DNA of 64,000 nucleotides from Bryoerythrophyllum caledonicum (Eukaryota; Streptophyta; Bryopsida; Pottiales; Pottiaceae), in the NCBI GenBank assembly GCA_963971425.1, contig OZ020521.1, positions 26,552,012 to 26,616,011 on the forward strand. Direction: 5' to 3'. A program made the position numbers and the translations under genes. Shown piece after piece: positions 35,601 through 47,934 of the stretch; positions within the stretch are counted from its first letter, which is position 1; each line of letters starts with the position of its first letter. The notes beneath the pieces are model-generated. The model saw nothing but the letters and a program-made list of their open reading frames with translations. It was not told where the DNA came from and ran no database searches.

Positions 35601-37009
35601 TGGTTTCTATACGAGCTTTCTGGTTTCTGGTTTGCATGGGGAGTGATATTTCAATGATCGTATATTTTATGGCATTACCCTTTACACGGTTTGGCAGGAC
35701 TAAGGAGGGAAACAAAAACGTATTGATTCCAAACTTAGCTGTGTGATGTTAATAAAAGACCTACCGGTATTTCCCGATGTCATCAAAAGATTTCACTAAC
35801 TTTTACGGCAGGGAATGAAAGATTACAGTGTTTGAAGTAGAAAATTTAGATCCTTTTTTATCCCGGCGTATAGCGGATCTGCACAGTTTGACATTACTTG
35901 CTCTAAAGTTTTTGCACTACACGAGATCTGTGATTATTACCACCATGCTAATCATAATGTTATGTCCTTGTAGTGTTGTACACCGATTTCTAGACGTAAA
36001 CCAAGGGGGGTAGCACCTTCAAAACAAATTTGGAAGGAATGGAGGTTCAAAAATTGTCGGCTCTACTTCTGTTTGTTTTTTAGAACTAGGTATGTTTTAG
36101 GATGAAAATCCATATGATAAATAAGAATGGTCACCCCTAATTTTGTAGTATAAAAAATATAATGTAAAAAAATAAGAAGATCTCTAAGTTGTATGAGGAG
36201 AAGAACATGCTTCCGTACCTTGACCAACAATATGTGAAACTGTGTGACTTGGATTGACGTGCTATTTTTCAAGGAGTAGAGGAATTTTAATTTCTGGCAT
36301 CTTTGAGACTTGTTAGATTCTATATATGTGACCAAGAAAACTATGTCCAATTTCGAGTCACTTTTGTTGAAAAAAACATACGGTGAGCATAAGTGGGCAA
36401 AATTCAGATGTGTTAAAAAGAAAGTTGGAATGAAGCCAAACTTATTTTATGTTGCCTTTCTGGTTTTGTAAAACATCACCTTCAAGAATCAACATGTATA
36501 CAACTTTCATTGATGGAAATCAACATTTGTGAGAGTGGCAATTGATAATTCTTCATTGAATGAAGAGCATGGAATATTAGTGGCTTACTAGACATCGTGA
36601 ATGACCTACATTAAACAATATTGTCATTGTTGCAAGTATTTCATCTTCATTTTGTGGGTTTTTGTATTAACCCCTAAGACAACAAGGCATGTCTATGCCA
36701 ATAACACTTCAGAACAACACGTTGTACTGCAATGAGTAAGAAGGGAAACATAAGCTGAGAGTGTATCATTTTTATTCCATCATGTTTAACATGATCTTAC
36801 ATGATCTTAATTGGTGTACAATTTTTTGTGGTAAAGCACTGGTATGCCACATTTAAGTAGATCCGGACTTTGAGATGAATCTTGGACTCTGGCATATTTA
36901 TATGAGTAAGTGGGTGGACCGGGAGATCCTCCAATCATACCGGTGCAACAGAATATTTGCATCAAGAAGTATGGAAGTTATCAAGTAATGTAGGGTCAAA
37001 GCTCTAGGT
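32651..37009. other. Long stretch without recognisable genes
   Basis: Mostly AT-rich. A GC-rich island at 33540-33810 carries GGCCGTCC/GCGGACGG strings, and 'GGCCCCGATTGATC' that is the inverse of a string near 19322, so it may be a relic of the same repeat family in opposite orientation. The short ORFs here show no domain. Confidence 0.45.
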
Positions 37010-37112
37010 AAGCAAAAAATGCAACATTTAGGGTTTAGGGAAATGCGACATTCAGGTAAGCACAAAATGCGACATTTTGGTGAGCAAGAAATGCGACATT
37101 CTAGTAGGCACA
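37010..37112. repeat. Tandem repeat of about 24 bp, three to four copies
   Basis: The unit is 'AAATGCGACATT' followed by (C/T)(A/T)GGTAAGCACA-like sequence. One diverged unit is interrupted by 'AGGGTTTAGGG'. Confidence 0.7.
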
Positions 37113-37355
37113 AAGAATCTGTTGAGAATTATCTGTAATTGAAGTTCGATGAGAAGCAATGCCTCTGATGAGGGATGTGGTCAAAAAATAGTTTGTAGTA
37201 ATACAAGTCACATCGAGGGATCTCCGGACTGTTATACACTCAAGTAGATAGGAAGAATAAGATGAAAATCAGTTGATGCTTTATTCATATAAATAACTCA
37301 ATGACAAGTACTGATAAGAAAGATGGAGGAAGTACCAGTTTAATCCAGGAACCAT

Positions 37356-38000
37356 TTATAAAGTACGCAATACTCGCTCAAAGTGCCATGGTTCAAGCAG
37401 TCTTTGTCTAAACTTTCCACCCATCTCATGTGCACGAAGATACGCCTTCATCGAGCTAGAAGCTCGCAGGGGAAGAATGAACGGAAGCAAGGCCGTTCCA
37501 ATGTTAGGTATAATGTTGCCGGCATTGGGAAGGGCCATTTCACCACGCCATGGCTTTGCAAAGTAGCAAGCAAAGTCTCCGTTGAAGACATGCCGCATTG
37601 GCTGGTCATCAACCATCAGTACTCTGTCAGGGAGACAAGAAGTCCTAGTTTTCCGATCAATTGATAGTCTCCGGAGGACCTTGTCGCAGAAAGGATGAAG
37701 ATGTGGCCTTGAGCACTTCTTCTGGCCATAGACGAAAAGGAGTCAAGTCCTTATATCTTCGGGGAGGATAACATCAAGAACCTTCTTCAGGCGCGACGGA
37801 ATCATGGAAGACCAGATACCGACATGAAAGGACTTCAGAAGGATTTTGAAGAACTCTAGGAGACCAGGACGAACTACAATATTATCTTGATTGAAGCGTG
37901 GTGGGGTGCAGTAATCGTATTTCTCGAAACAAAGGACTCCGTTGAGGGACAATACAATAACTTTCTTCTGGTTGTGTAATAGTTGTGAATATGACAAAAG
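37356..38000 (-). pseudogene. FCP1-like HAD-family domain gene, second copy, with in-frame TGA
   Basis: The frame reads 'KVIVLSLNGVLCFEKYDY', 'RPGLLEFFKILLKSFHVGIW' and then, after a TGA at 37743-37745, 'LLFVYGQKKC' and 'RVLMVDDQPMRHVFNGDFAC'. These match the FCP1/NLI-interacting-factor phosphatase domain. The catalytic DxDx(T/V) box is LSLNG, so both aspartates are lost. With the stop, an active phosphatase is unlikely. No ATG is in frame at the N-end. A splice acceptor (…ACAACCAG) precedes 'KKVIV', and an upstream intron contains the 20-bp palindrome at about 38028. It lies downstream of, and on the same strand as, the related gene at 38227-40142. Confidence 0.6.
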
Positions 38001-38226
38001 ATCAAGAGGTTATAAATAACATTGACGGATCCTTCGATCATCCTGAAAAACAACAAGCGACGAATAAGGACACGTGAATGTGATAATTAAAGTGGGCAAA
38101 TTAGGAAATAAAACAACGGAGATAAACATGGTGGTCGTTTTGTAAATGAACGGAACATCCATAAAGGCTACAAAAACATCTTCAAAAAAAATAAAAATTA
38201 TTTACGTCATCGATGAGACTGAAGTG

Positions 38227-40142
38227 TCATTGAAATCCTGGGATAGAGGGATCCCACTTCCGAGAATACCCTGTTATAATATTCCTAGATAGCTCAATCG
38301 TCCTCAACGTACGACCATTCTGACATTCAGGGAGGGGATTGTTCTGAACAAACTCTGCTACATGGATGCGTGACGAAAACATTTTCGTCAGCCAAGGCTT
38401 CAGGCGTGTAGCGAGAAACCTGCCCTTCAAATCACCAGTCCAAGGACGAGGATGTATAGCATTGAACTTGCCATTGAAGAGGTTCTTCTCCGAACTGTCG
38501 TCTATGAGCAACGTGAGATCAATGTCCACGTGATCATAAAGCCGAGCAAGTTTCCTGAGGTCCTTCAGCATGTATTGCTTGGATGGATTTTCCTTTCTAG
38601 GAAAGGTTGACATTGTAGTACCAGCTTGGGACAAAACTAAAAGGTCAGTTGGCTTTAGGAGAGAGTTCCCCAGGGCATCTACTAACATGCTATCAACATT
38701 AGTCTTCATCGCACAGCTCCATATCACAATATTAGCGAGTTTGTGCAACCACTCCAAAAAGAGACGACAGTCGGGTCTAGGAATACTACTGCGCGGCGGA
38801 GAAGTCCTATGAATCAAAAATCCATTCAAGTCGAGGACAACAGTGTACCTCGGATGCCTTACCTTCGAATCGCCGGGGGATGTAGGCTGAGTACCTCCTC
38901 GTACTACTCCTACGGTTAAGCAAACATGTAAGCATGAGTGAGGCGCATGGCGTTCGGAGGATCCTTCGAGCAAGTCATATACATACCAGGAACTGAAGAT
39001 AGTGAAGTAGAAGAATGGACATGAAACTCACCTTCTGTAGAGGATGTCGAACCAATAGGAGGAGCAGATGATTCACCCATTCCACTAACATCAGCTACAG
39101 ACGACCTTGGAATAATTCTAGGAGGGCTGAAGGCTAAAAGATCTTCGCTAGCATCTTGGAATACGCCATGATGAACCTCTTCCTCGTTTGCATGGACAGG
39201 CGTAGAAGCTGTTTCTGCTTGGTGAAGACCTTGAAAAACTGGAATCGGCAACATGCCAACAAGATTTGCCAAAGTTGATGCGGCCAATGACTCTGCTATG
39301 TTTTGCGGAGGGTCAAAAATATACTCCGCTGTCTGGCTGGAAGAAGGCTGGGATTCAACTACATCCAATTCCATTGCTACAGGGTCGGATGTCGAAGGCT
39401 CAATATTGGCAGGTGGAACTGGATTACGTACAATCTTGCAAGTAACTCTAGTTCAAGAACCCCGCTTATTGCCAAAATTAGTCACTGTTGGCTTGGGCGA
39501 GCACCAAGGCCTGTCAGCCCACTCCGCTTCCTCGTGTTCCAACTGCTCCTCGTCAATTTTCCTTCGCTCATCAGCTTCAGTTCTTCTTCTTACATCCTCC
39601 TCAAGGTCATCCACCTCCGGCTCAATCTGGGTTGGCAACGGGGAGCACCAAGGCCTCTCAGCCCACTCCGCTTCCTCCTGTTCCAATTGCTCCTCCTCAA
39701 TCTGCCGCCGCTCATCAGCTTCTACTCTTCTCCTTACATCATCCGCAAGGACATCCACCTCCGGCTCATCCTCCTCCTTCTCTGCCTTCTCCTTGTCCTC
39801 CTCCTCAACCTTCTTAGGCCCTTCGTCTTCATGGTGGACTTGCAGGATATCTCGCCTTGGAGAGACGTGGACAATGATGGGATACTACGTCGAAGCTGGA
39901 ATGGTGAGCCCAGATTGGAGGGATCCAGGGGTATGGTATTCGGAACCAGGAAGCTGCGCCCATGAGTAGCGATCAATAAGTTTGTCGTCCCAGTCGGGAT
40001 TTACAAACGCCAATCCGTCGTTAAACAATAAAGTTGGGCGACAGTGAGGATCTAGTCGAAACAACTCTGGATCGGGCAGAACATACGGCCTATTTACCGC
40101 GATGGCAACCTGATTAAAACATGCATCATAGGTGAGACACAC
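38227..40142 (-). pseudogene. FCP1-like HAD-family gene with acidic-repeat N-terminal extension
   Basis: The C-terminal exon (38227 to about 38924) encodes 'RYTVVLDLNGFLIHRT', 'LFLEWLHKLANIVIWSCAMK' and 'LTLLIDDSSEKNLFNGKF', an FCP1-type domain whose box is DLNG (second Asp replaced by Asn). An intron of about 63 bases (38925-38987), GTATGT...GTAG, holds one palindrome. Upstream the same frame continues to about 40142 through a Ser/Pro-rich part, two 48-residue Glu/Arg-rich repeats and 'YVLPDPELFRLDPHCRPTLL'. It is interrupted by TGA (39451-39453) and TAG (39885-39887). FCP1-like proteins dephosphorylate phosphoserine in substrates such as the RNA polymerase II tail; with Asn in the box, activity is doubtful. 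The context suggests a transposon-captured or element-borne gene. Confidence 0.55.
39499..39790. repeat. Two 144-bp in-frame coding repeats
   Basis: 'GAGCACCAAGGCCT' recurs at 39499 and 39643. On minus each unit encodes a DVRRRxEADERRxI...EEAEWA.RPWCSP pattern, likely a charged helical repeat. Confidence 0.8.
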
Positions 40143-40501
40143 GGAGATCGAAGGATCCTTCGATGATACTGTCTAACTGAGGACCAAGTCACAACTAACT
40201 GGCAGACTAATTATATCAAGAAAGAAGACCCCAATGAATGAGATCGACAGATCCTCTGATCCAATTAACCGATTTGAGAAGTAGTGATATGTGAATCATT
40301 ATCGGAGGATCCGAAGGAGATCCATGCATGCGGCGATCATCTTCACCTTGAAATGCCTGCAAAAGGAGGGATATTGAAATGAAAACATAGAATACCAAGA
40401 AATAGACATGAAGAGATTACCGTCCATTACAAAAATTATCTACAACATCCAGAAAATTGTTTTATGTCTGGTTCAGACAAAGTTAGGAGGTAGTCATTGT
40501 A

Positions 40502-43500
40502 TCATACAGTGTTAGTGGTTTGCACACTAGGGATAGCATCATTGTCTCCTTCGTTGTTGACCCGGCGAGACCTTCCACGGCGCATCAGACGTGCTTGTTC
40601 ATCTTCATCCTCCACATCTTCTCCCGCCTCTTGCGGAATCTGAGTGTTTTCCACCTCGTCCTGGCCCCCATGATCCTGGCCCCCATGTTCTTCTGACGAC
40701 TCGAAAGAGTCCCTGTCCGAGTCACGCTCATCAATCTTCTTTTCTTCGCGCTCCTCCCCGCCATTATCCTCCTCGGACTCTGATGGCACATACGTCGCGT
40801 CCGGCCCCGAGTCAGAGCCTCTTCGGCGGCCTTCATCTTTGTCGGTTTCGTCATCACCGGCTGTCCCTGCGTTTGGGGCATTGAAGTCAAGAGTCCTCTT
40901 ACTTCTCGCTTCTTGCTGCGGCGTTGTCATTCTCACGTGTCTCTCATTCTTCGTCGGAGTTTTCTTCTTCTTTGAAGCTGGTGAAGGTGGTGGGGGAACA
41001 ACAAGATTAAGAACCAATCCAGAGTCCCATATTTCAAGAGCTCTACGCAGGGCATCTCTCTCATCGTCCAGGGAATGGACGATCTCGATGAACTGTGCAC
41101 CTTTTGTCTGCGAGCAGAAAAACCAAACCACGAATGAGATGCGAGCGTGCAAAGAACATGTGAATCAGAAAATTGCTTTGAAACGTAAGGGGAAGGAGAT
41201 GAGATCGAAGGATCCTCCAATGATATTACCATGCCAATCCAGGTGACAGAAGCCCCCCCACCGACGTTGACAATGACATTGTCGGCCTGCCCAAGTGTGC
41301 CAATTAGTTGGTTAACCGCATGGATATTAAAATTGGCCCTGCCTTTCTGTGCCCACTGTGTAGGAGCATCCTTAAAATCCGATGCGGATATCATATGCTG
41401 GTACGGCATGTCATTTCCAAAAAATGACCGGAAGTTGATTACCGCATTTGTATAAGGAGTCTGACCGTAGAGGAAGTTGAAGAACAAGCCTAAGGTGGGC
41501 TCAGGAGTTGGAGGCGTTTTAAATCCCTCTGGTCGTGACGTGATATACATCGTGGAGGTAAAATCCCAGATCGGTGTTTGCACAATCGGCTTGCCCCTCC
41601 CCGATACCACATTGCCAACTCCACCATTCCATCCCGGTCAGTAATAAACACCCCAAGATTTTGAGCCCTCCTGAACCTCTGTGAATATTTCCACTCCATA
41701 GCACCCAGAGTTCGGTTCACTTGATCTGTGATACACCATCGAACTCCTCGTGTCTCGCGATTGACGAAGCAGTAGACAAACACAACCGTGCATCCGATTT
41801 AATCCACCTGAGGACGGAATCCTTTCTAAGGATCTTCTCAACATCCCCTGATTTCCTCACCATCTGCTTTACTTTGTATTGGCTTACGAACGTGGGCCCA
41901 GAAGACTGCTCGACGACCACGTCCACTGAAGCAGCGGCGCTAAGTGCCCGCTGCTGATCAAATATGGCCTTCAACAACGGGGCGATGTCCTCCGACTTGC
42001 TAGAGGGGTTCAAGTTAGCCCCCCGCTTCTTGAAGAACTGACATCCGCCATCGTCCTTCAGGAGTCTGTCATGCCACGTTTGGAGTATCTTGTCGGATAC
42101 CTTCACCTCACTGGCGAGCTCAATGTACTCTTCTTTGCCGAACTTCCCGCGTAGTCCTCCTCATCATCATCGTCCTCGTCAGCGCCTGAAAAACTTGAAT
42201 ACTACCCGAACAAGTTGGGAAGAAGTACTTCAATCCAGCTATCCTGGATACTCTTCCACATCCCAAAGAGGGCGTCGGACACGTACCGAAGAGGAAGTTT
42301 AGGCTGACCACCGTGTTGTTCCACTTTGAGCTTCTTATCTGCTCCAGCAAATATCGCGCCAAGTTTCTCCACCCACGTCTGTATAAAAACAAAGCCTCAG
42401 AATCCAAAATAGAGAACTGGAATCGAAAGATCTTTCGATCAAGAGTGACCCAATATTCCAGCCATAAAGAGAAATGAGACAACTTACCTTGAACTGAACG
42501 GTGTTTGGTGCGCCACGAATAGACGGCTTGGGCCTTCCAGCATCAATCCAGCTCTTCCTTGCAGTTTCAAGCTGTCTGAGATAATTACCTTCACTTCAAT
42601 TCCCAGCGAGGTCCTAGTTCAAAACCCTTGAATAGTAAATGAGGGTCGAGAATTTGTTGGGTGTTGTTCACACTATTGTGACGCAAAATCTACTAGCATC
42701 CCTTGCGTCTCCAGGATTGAGAGTTCCCTCTTCAATGAGAAATTTGTGTGCCGCTACACAATGTTGGCCACCAATTATGTAGAAATGCGTATCCGCATTG
42801 ATGTCCTCCTTCTTGGGTTTCTCCAAGAAGTAATCCACCACTGCCAAACCGGAGTCGTTGGGCCGCGGAGGTCCCCACAGCGGCATCACATATACATGTT
42901 GCAATGATGCGTGGAAGGAAGGCATCGTTGTCTTCTGGTCGACGAGTTGAGAAACTCGATGTGGATCGAGTGGACAATACACCACCACACCGTCCGGTGC
43001 TCTGTGAAGGTGAGATATATCCACTACCATGTCGGAACCGGCATCGTCAACCTTGTATGGACGCCAGCCAAATATATGGAGGACCCCAAATTTCCTCTCA
43101 TACAGCTCCTTAACTTGTTGAAGGTCCTTCGGACAGTACTTAGCCACCGTTGCGTGTGACAACTGCACAGCTTTTGCTAATGTCATCCCCTCTTCCTTCG
43201 GATCGGACTTCTTCTACTGGGGCTTCTTCTTCCCTTGCGTTGCAGTACTGTCAATGATGGCCTCTTCCGACTCTTTGGGGGTGTAGGAGGAGTAGTCTTC
43301 TTTCCGCTCTCGTTGGCTGCCTTGCATTGGGCCCGCAGCTCGGCCCACCCAGCCTGAATAGATTGATCATCGGGTCCCCTACGCTCGATTAGGAATCCGA
43401 AATCCTTCACCGTTGTGCAATACTTGGGGGTCAAAGTAGCGGAATTCATTACAAGGCCATACACCCTCGAACATCCGGAACTCGTCACAAACTCGCTAAT

Positions 43501-44624
43501 GACAAGGAGGTATAGGTTGACAAAGTCGGATTTCATCAGGTTCAGCACCTCAAGGTTGTTTGTCGTGAGCGATATGGGATCTCCGGCTGGCGATTTTTTG
43601 TTGTTTATAAGGAGAACGGGCGCAATGCAAACTCTCTCCTTCGTGGTATCTCGCTCCCATGCCAATCCCCATTCGTAGACATTATCCGCCATGAAAAACA
43701 CCGTTGGATCTTCAGGCCCATTGTACTTCTTCTTCTTGAGTCCACAACTGACCGCCATGTACAGCTTCACAGGGCACCAGTCCGAGTTCACGGAATCCGT
43801 CGGGATCATGTTAGCCCTGCGTATTCGAAGAACCACATTGATAAGATTAAGATCCGTATAATCACCAATGAAAATACGAGGACACCATGACATCGTTCAA
43901 CGAGACTGCCAAGTGAGATTGATGGATCTCTCGATCAGTCCGAAAATCTACTTTATCACTCACCATCCACCACTGAAAACTGGAACGATAAATTGACCCG
44001 TCGATTGCAACGATCAAGGGATCCACTGATCCAAGAATGCCTATCACCGATAATGTTGAATAGGGCAAGAGGATTCATATACGAGATATCAATGGATCAA
44101 TCGATCTTATGCCATAGTATATGACAAACCCGGCCTATCGAAGGATCCATCGATCGAAGGGGATTGAAGGATCCATCGATCCCAGATGATCGGAGGGACC
44201 ATTATTTCTAGAAGATCGGAGGATCCATCGATCTTAGTGGATCGATGAGTCCATCAGTTCCAAATGATTGGTGGATCCTTCGATCTCAGAGGATCAGAGG
44301 GTCCAACAATCCATGATACAGGAGGATCCATCGATCCTTTTAGATCGAAGGATCCGTCGATTACAGTGGATGACCGTATGTAAGGGTCGTCCGTACAGTG
44401 TACCATATCTCTAATTCTACCGTAACATGTACATTCATACCAACGCGCTGGAATGCAATCGAATGAAATGAAATTGTAGCATTGCATAGCATACTGATAC
44501 TTTTGTAGAGAATTCTAAAAAACTATGCATGCTAGATCCTATTTCATCTTGATCGAGAGGTTATGGAAACTTACGAATTCAGCCATTCCGTCCGCTCAAT
44601 CAGGTGTGCCACCTCGACCGCCAT
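40502..44624 (-). pseudogene. Large multi-exon gene with ParB-like motif, decayed; function unknown
   Basis: Visible exons on minus: 44575-44624 (ATG, 'MAVEVAHLIERTEWLNS'), about 43905-42488, 42378 to about 41231, 41107-40502. Segments include 'DFVNLYLLVISEFVTSSGCS', 'YIIGGQHCVAAHKFLIEEG' and 'VIVNVGGGASVTWIGM', then an acidic C-terminus. The G-G-Q-H-x-V-A-A-H-K string recalls the GxHR core of ParB/sulfiredoxin-like folds; I recognise no other domain. At least three frameshifts (near 43200, 42680 and 42130, plus one near 41610) and TAG stops after 'LFG' (about 42195) and 'KKKPQ' (about 43218) show decay. The introns carry the 20-bp palindrome, about a dozen copies in the first intron alone. 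It may have been one gene with 37356-40142 or the first of a same-strand set. Confidence 0.45.
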
Positions 44625-45439
44625 TGTTCTATCTATGAAGCACTATGCGCAAGAGAAATAAGATCAGAACCACTGTTACAAGAAGCCAATTTGACATACT
44701 AATGCAACAACTAATTCAAATTGAGATAAACAAGCAACAATTGTCATAGTATTGACCGCTGTGTGCATTTCAAAGTGTCGCAAATCAAAATGCATTACCT
44801 ATGCTTTTGAGTTGTCGAAGTAAAACTGGATGGTGCTTCAGAGAGAAAATTAGATACTAGTTGACAGTCTTACCTCTCAAAGGAATTCAATTGCTGCACC
44901 CTTTCGTAACGACGTGGTTGCTGAAGTCGCATCCACTGAAATCGCACGCAGGTGGAGGCTAAATCAAAAAATCATTTGTCGTTTTGCTTCGACAAACCCT
45001 GCCCTCACGAAGACACTCAGACTTGCAGAAGCGCCATAAAATTCCACTCAGAAATCAACCACGGAATTGCCCACAGTAAAGTACACCTAATCCAAAGCTG
45101 TGAGCTTGGAGAACATGAAAACTACAACGAAAACGGGATTGAGAGAGTAAGACAGACGAGAGAGAGACAGGAGAGAGACGGGAGACAAAGTTAGAGTGAG
45201 GGAGAGGAAGTGGGAAACTGGAAGGACACAGTGACACACGCGGGAAAAAATTATTACTACACATGATAACTCGTACTTAGATGTCGCCCTCGTACCGCTG
45301 AGTGGCTCGACCGCTGAGTGACATTTAGCACTAACCATAATGTTTTCTTCATCATGATTGCAACTGAGACTTTAGTTTTCCTTTTCAATAACTAATTTTT
45401 TCTATTAAGAATGTAATTCTTCTTTTTGATTGAAGTTTA
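44625..45439. other. Upstream flank of the decayed ParB-like gene; no gene seen
   Basis: This is the presumed 5' flank of the gene starting at 44624. There is a purine-rich GAGAGA/AGACAGG tract near 45140-45220. No coding signal was recognised. Confidence 0.4.
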
Positions 45440-46165
45440 ATTACATCCTACATTACAATTTTCAATACTATCACGTAAAAAGAAAATGCCTTTCGTAGTG
45501 TCAAAAAAAAATTTAACACTATCACGTAAAAAAAACCTTCAATACTATGAATTAAAAAAAATTGCCTTTCGTATTGTAAAAAAGAATTCAATACTATCAA
45601 GTGAAAAAAAAAGATTCAATACTTTTTAGTAAAATAAAAAGATTCAATACTATAAAGTAAAAAAACAATTCAATACTATCAAGTAAAAAAACAATTCAAT
45701 ACTATCAAGTAAAAAAAAAGGTTCAATACTATCAAGTAAAAAAAAAGATTCAACACTATAAAGTAAAAAAGACAATTCAATACTATCAAGTAAAGAAAAA
45801 AGATTCAACACTATAAAGTAAAAAAACAGTTCAATACTATCAAGTAAAAAAAAATGCCTTTCGTATTGTGTAAAAAAAATTTATACTATCAAGTAAGAAA
45901 AAAGGTTCAATACTATCAAGTAAAAAAAAAGATTCAATACTATCAAGTAAAATAAAATGCCTTTCGTATTGAAAAAAAAAATCTCAATATCATCAAGTAA
46001 GAAAAAAGATTCAATACTATCAAGTAAAAAAAAAGATTCAATACTATCAAGTAAAAAAAATGCCTTTCGTATTATTAAAAAAAAATTCAATACTATCAAG
46101 TAAGTAAAAAGATTCAATACTATCAAGTAAAATAAAATGCCTTTCGTATTGTCAAAATAAATTCT
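45440..46165. repeat. AT-rich minisatellite with higher-order structure
   Basis: The 24-26-bp unit is close to GATTCAATACTATCAAGTAA followed by a variable A-run, with about 25 copies. A second module, 'ATGCCTTTCGTATTG', interrupts the array at about 45488, 45563, 45855, 45957, 46067 and 46137, giving a higher-order pattern. Confidence 0.9.
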
Positions 46166-46316
46166 TAACTTCAGTGAAAAATAGCATACTAGCCCAAGTC
46201 AATCATTTTCACACATTGTAACACATTGTCGGGCAAGGTACCAAAAAGACTTCATCCTTTGCTTATGAAACTTAGAGATCTTCTCATTTGTATTTATTTC
46301 TTTTTTCCACAAAATT

Positions 46317-46706
46317 ATGTGGTATGAACCTTCCTATTGACCATTTGGATTATCAATCTAAAACATTTTTTAAGTTTACAAAAAAATAAAATGTGCGTTG
46401 GCAATTTTTTAACCCTCACTCCTAGCATAGTTGTTTTGAATACGCTACACCCCTCCTCTACATCTACAAATTGGCGAATAAGAAACAAACATCATGCTTG
46501 ACACGTTGGTACTGGATTTAGAACTTGTGTAGTGCAAATTATTATTCGACTCTATTTTTGTGTCCAACATTCTCATTCATTAAAATCTTGATTTCACAAG
46601 TTAGTAACATTGTATCAACAATGCTTAGTAGATTTAAGATGAAACAATGAAGGCTATTAGATCTTAAAGACACTAAATATTTTTCAATGTTTAGAACATT
46701 AAGAAT
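46317..46706 (+). repeat. Direct repeat of about 390 bp, copy 1
   Basis: It is nearly identical to 47110-47499: both run from 'ATGTGGTAT' through 'AATTGGCGAATAAGAAACAA' to 'TTTTTCAATGTTTAG.ACAT'. Together with the 21-bp array it forms a local duplication. Confidence 0.9.
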
Positions 46707-46980
46707 GCTAGATCATAGACCCTACAACCTAGATCGTAGACCCTACAACCTAGATCGTAGGCCCTATAACCTAGATCATAGACCCTACAACCTAGATCGT
46801 AGACCCTATAACCTAGATCGTAGATCCTATAACCTAGATCGTAGCCCCTATAACCTAGATCGTAGACCTTATAACCTAGATCGTATACCCTATAACCTAG
46901 ATCGTAGACCTTATAACCTAGATCGTAGACCCTATAACCTAGATCGTAGACCCTGCACCCTGACCCCTAAGCCTTGAACC
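46707..46980 (+). repeat. 21-bp telomere-like array 1 (TAGACCCTATAACCTAGATCG)
   Basis: About 13 tandem units of the form TAGACCCTA(T/C)AACC plus TAGATCG. The in-frame translation is an artefactual 7-residue repeat (YNLDRRP). It is flanked by 390-bp repeat copy 1. Confidence 0.9.
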
Positions 46981-47109
46981 CTGAACCTATGCATATTATG
47001 TGATCATGACTCGTATTTATTCTAAACCGTATGATGAAACAATGAAGACTATTAGAAATTAAAGACACGAATTATTGTAGACAATACAAAAGGAAATTTC
47101 TCACAACAA

Positions 47110-47499
47110 TATGTGGTATCAACCTTCCCATTGACCATTTGGATTATCAATCTAAAACATATTTAGTTTACAAAAAAAATAAAACGTGCGTTGGCAATGT
47201 TTTAACCCCCCCTCCTTGCATAGTTGTTTTGAATATGCTACACCCCTCCTCTACATCTACAAATTGGCGAATAAGAAACAAACATCATGCTTGACACGTT
47301 CGTATTGGATTTAGATCTTGTGTAGTGCAAATTATTATTCGACTCTATTATTGTGTCTAACAATCTCATTCATTCAAATTTTGATTTCACAAATTAGTAA
47401 CATTGTATCAACAATGCTTAGTAGATTTAAGATGAAGCAATGAAGGCTATTAGATCTTAAAGACACTAAATATTTTTCAATGTTTAGGACATCAAGAAT
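47110..47499 (+). repeat. Direct repeat of about 390 bp, copy 2
   Basis: Second copy of 46317-46706, with scattered substitutions and one small indel near the A-run. Confidence 0.9.
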
Positions 47500-47934
47500 T
47501 TTGGACATTATGTAGGCAAATAAAATCACTTAAATTTGAGTAATGTTATGTATCGCAAATATTATCATTTGTATTCCTTGTACAAATTGTTTGAAAATGC
47601 AACATTGTTTTAGTAACTTCTGTGTAACAATGTTATTCAAATAACCATAATTTATTGAACAACGTCAACAAACTCTATAATAGTCCACATGAAGATATAT
47701 TTGTCTCATTGAGCATTTAAGTTATTACCATGCACATCATCCATATTAAATATATTGCACACTACTTTGGGGGCTTTAAATCTCGGAGCACAAAGACATA
47801 ATTAATTTTTATTGCCAATGCAATTCTGAACAAGTATTTTAAAGAAGTTCCACCACATTTTGGCCTACCTCACAAGTCCATGGAATTTATGAAAAAATTT
47901 GGACACAAAAAAGATGTCGTAGAGGCTATGAGTA
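47500..47934. other. Spacer between duplicated block and second array; nothing recognised
   Basis: AT-rich, no coding signal and no clear repeat. Confidence 0.45.

Larger units (their letters stand above)
38020..44360. repeat. Dispersed 20-bp palindrome family, left group
   Basis: Variants of GATCGAAGGATCCTTCGATC occur near 38028, 38955, 40154, 40247, 40306, 41208, 42428, 43921, 44022, 44090, 44145, 44168, 44213, 44240, 44272, 44298, 44325 and 44345. Those whose gene context can be read fall just inside introns, for example directly after the GT donor at 41229 and in the introns at 42379-42487 and 38925-38987. Mismatches are often paired, so dyad symmetry is kept. Confidence 0.85.

Noticed and set aside
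39253..39969. Ser/Leu-rich plus-strand ORFs of 220-238 codons
   Set aside because: Antisense to the Glu/Arg-rich repeat of the minus-strand FCP1-like gene; complementing GAG/GAA-rich codons gives Ser/Leu runs.
38020..44360. CRISPR array or bacterial REP elements
   Set aside because: Palindrome spacing is irregular, spacers are not uniform, and the surroundings are eukaryotic intron-containing genes.
46687..46977. 96-codon ORF with a YNLDRRP repeat
   Set aside because: It is a translation of the 21-bp satellite; no start context and no neighbouring coding sequence.
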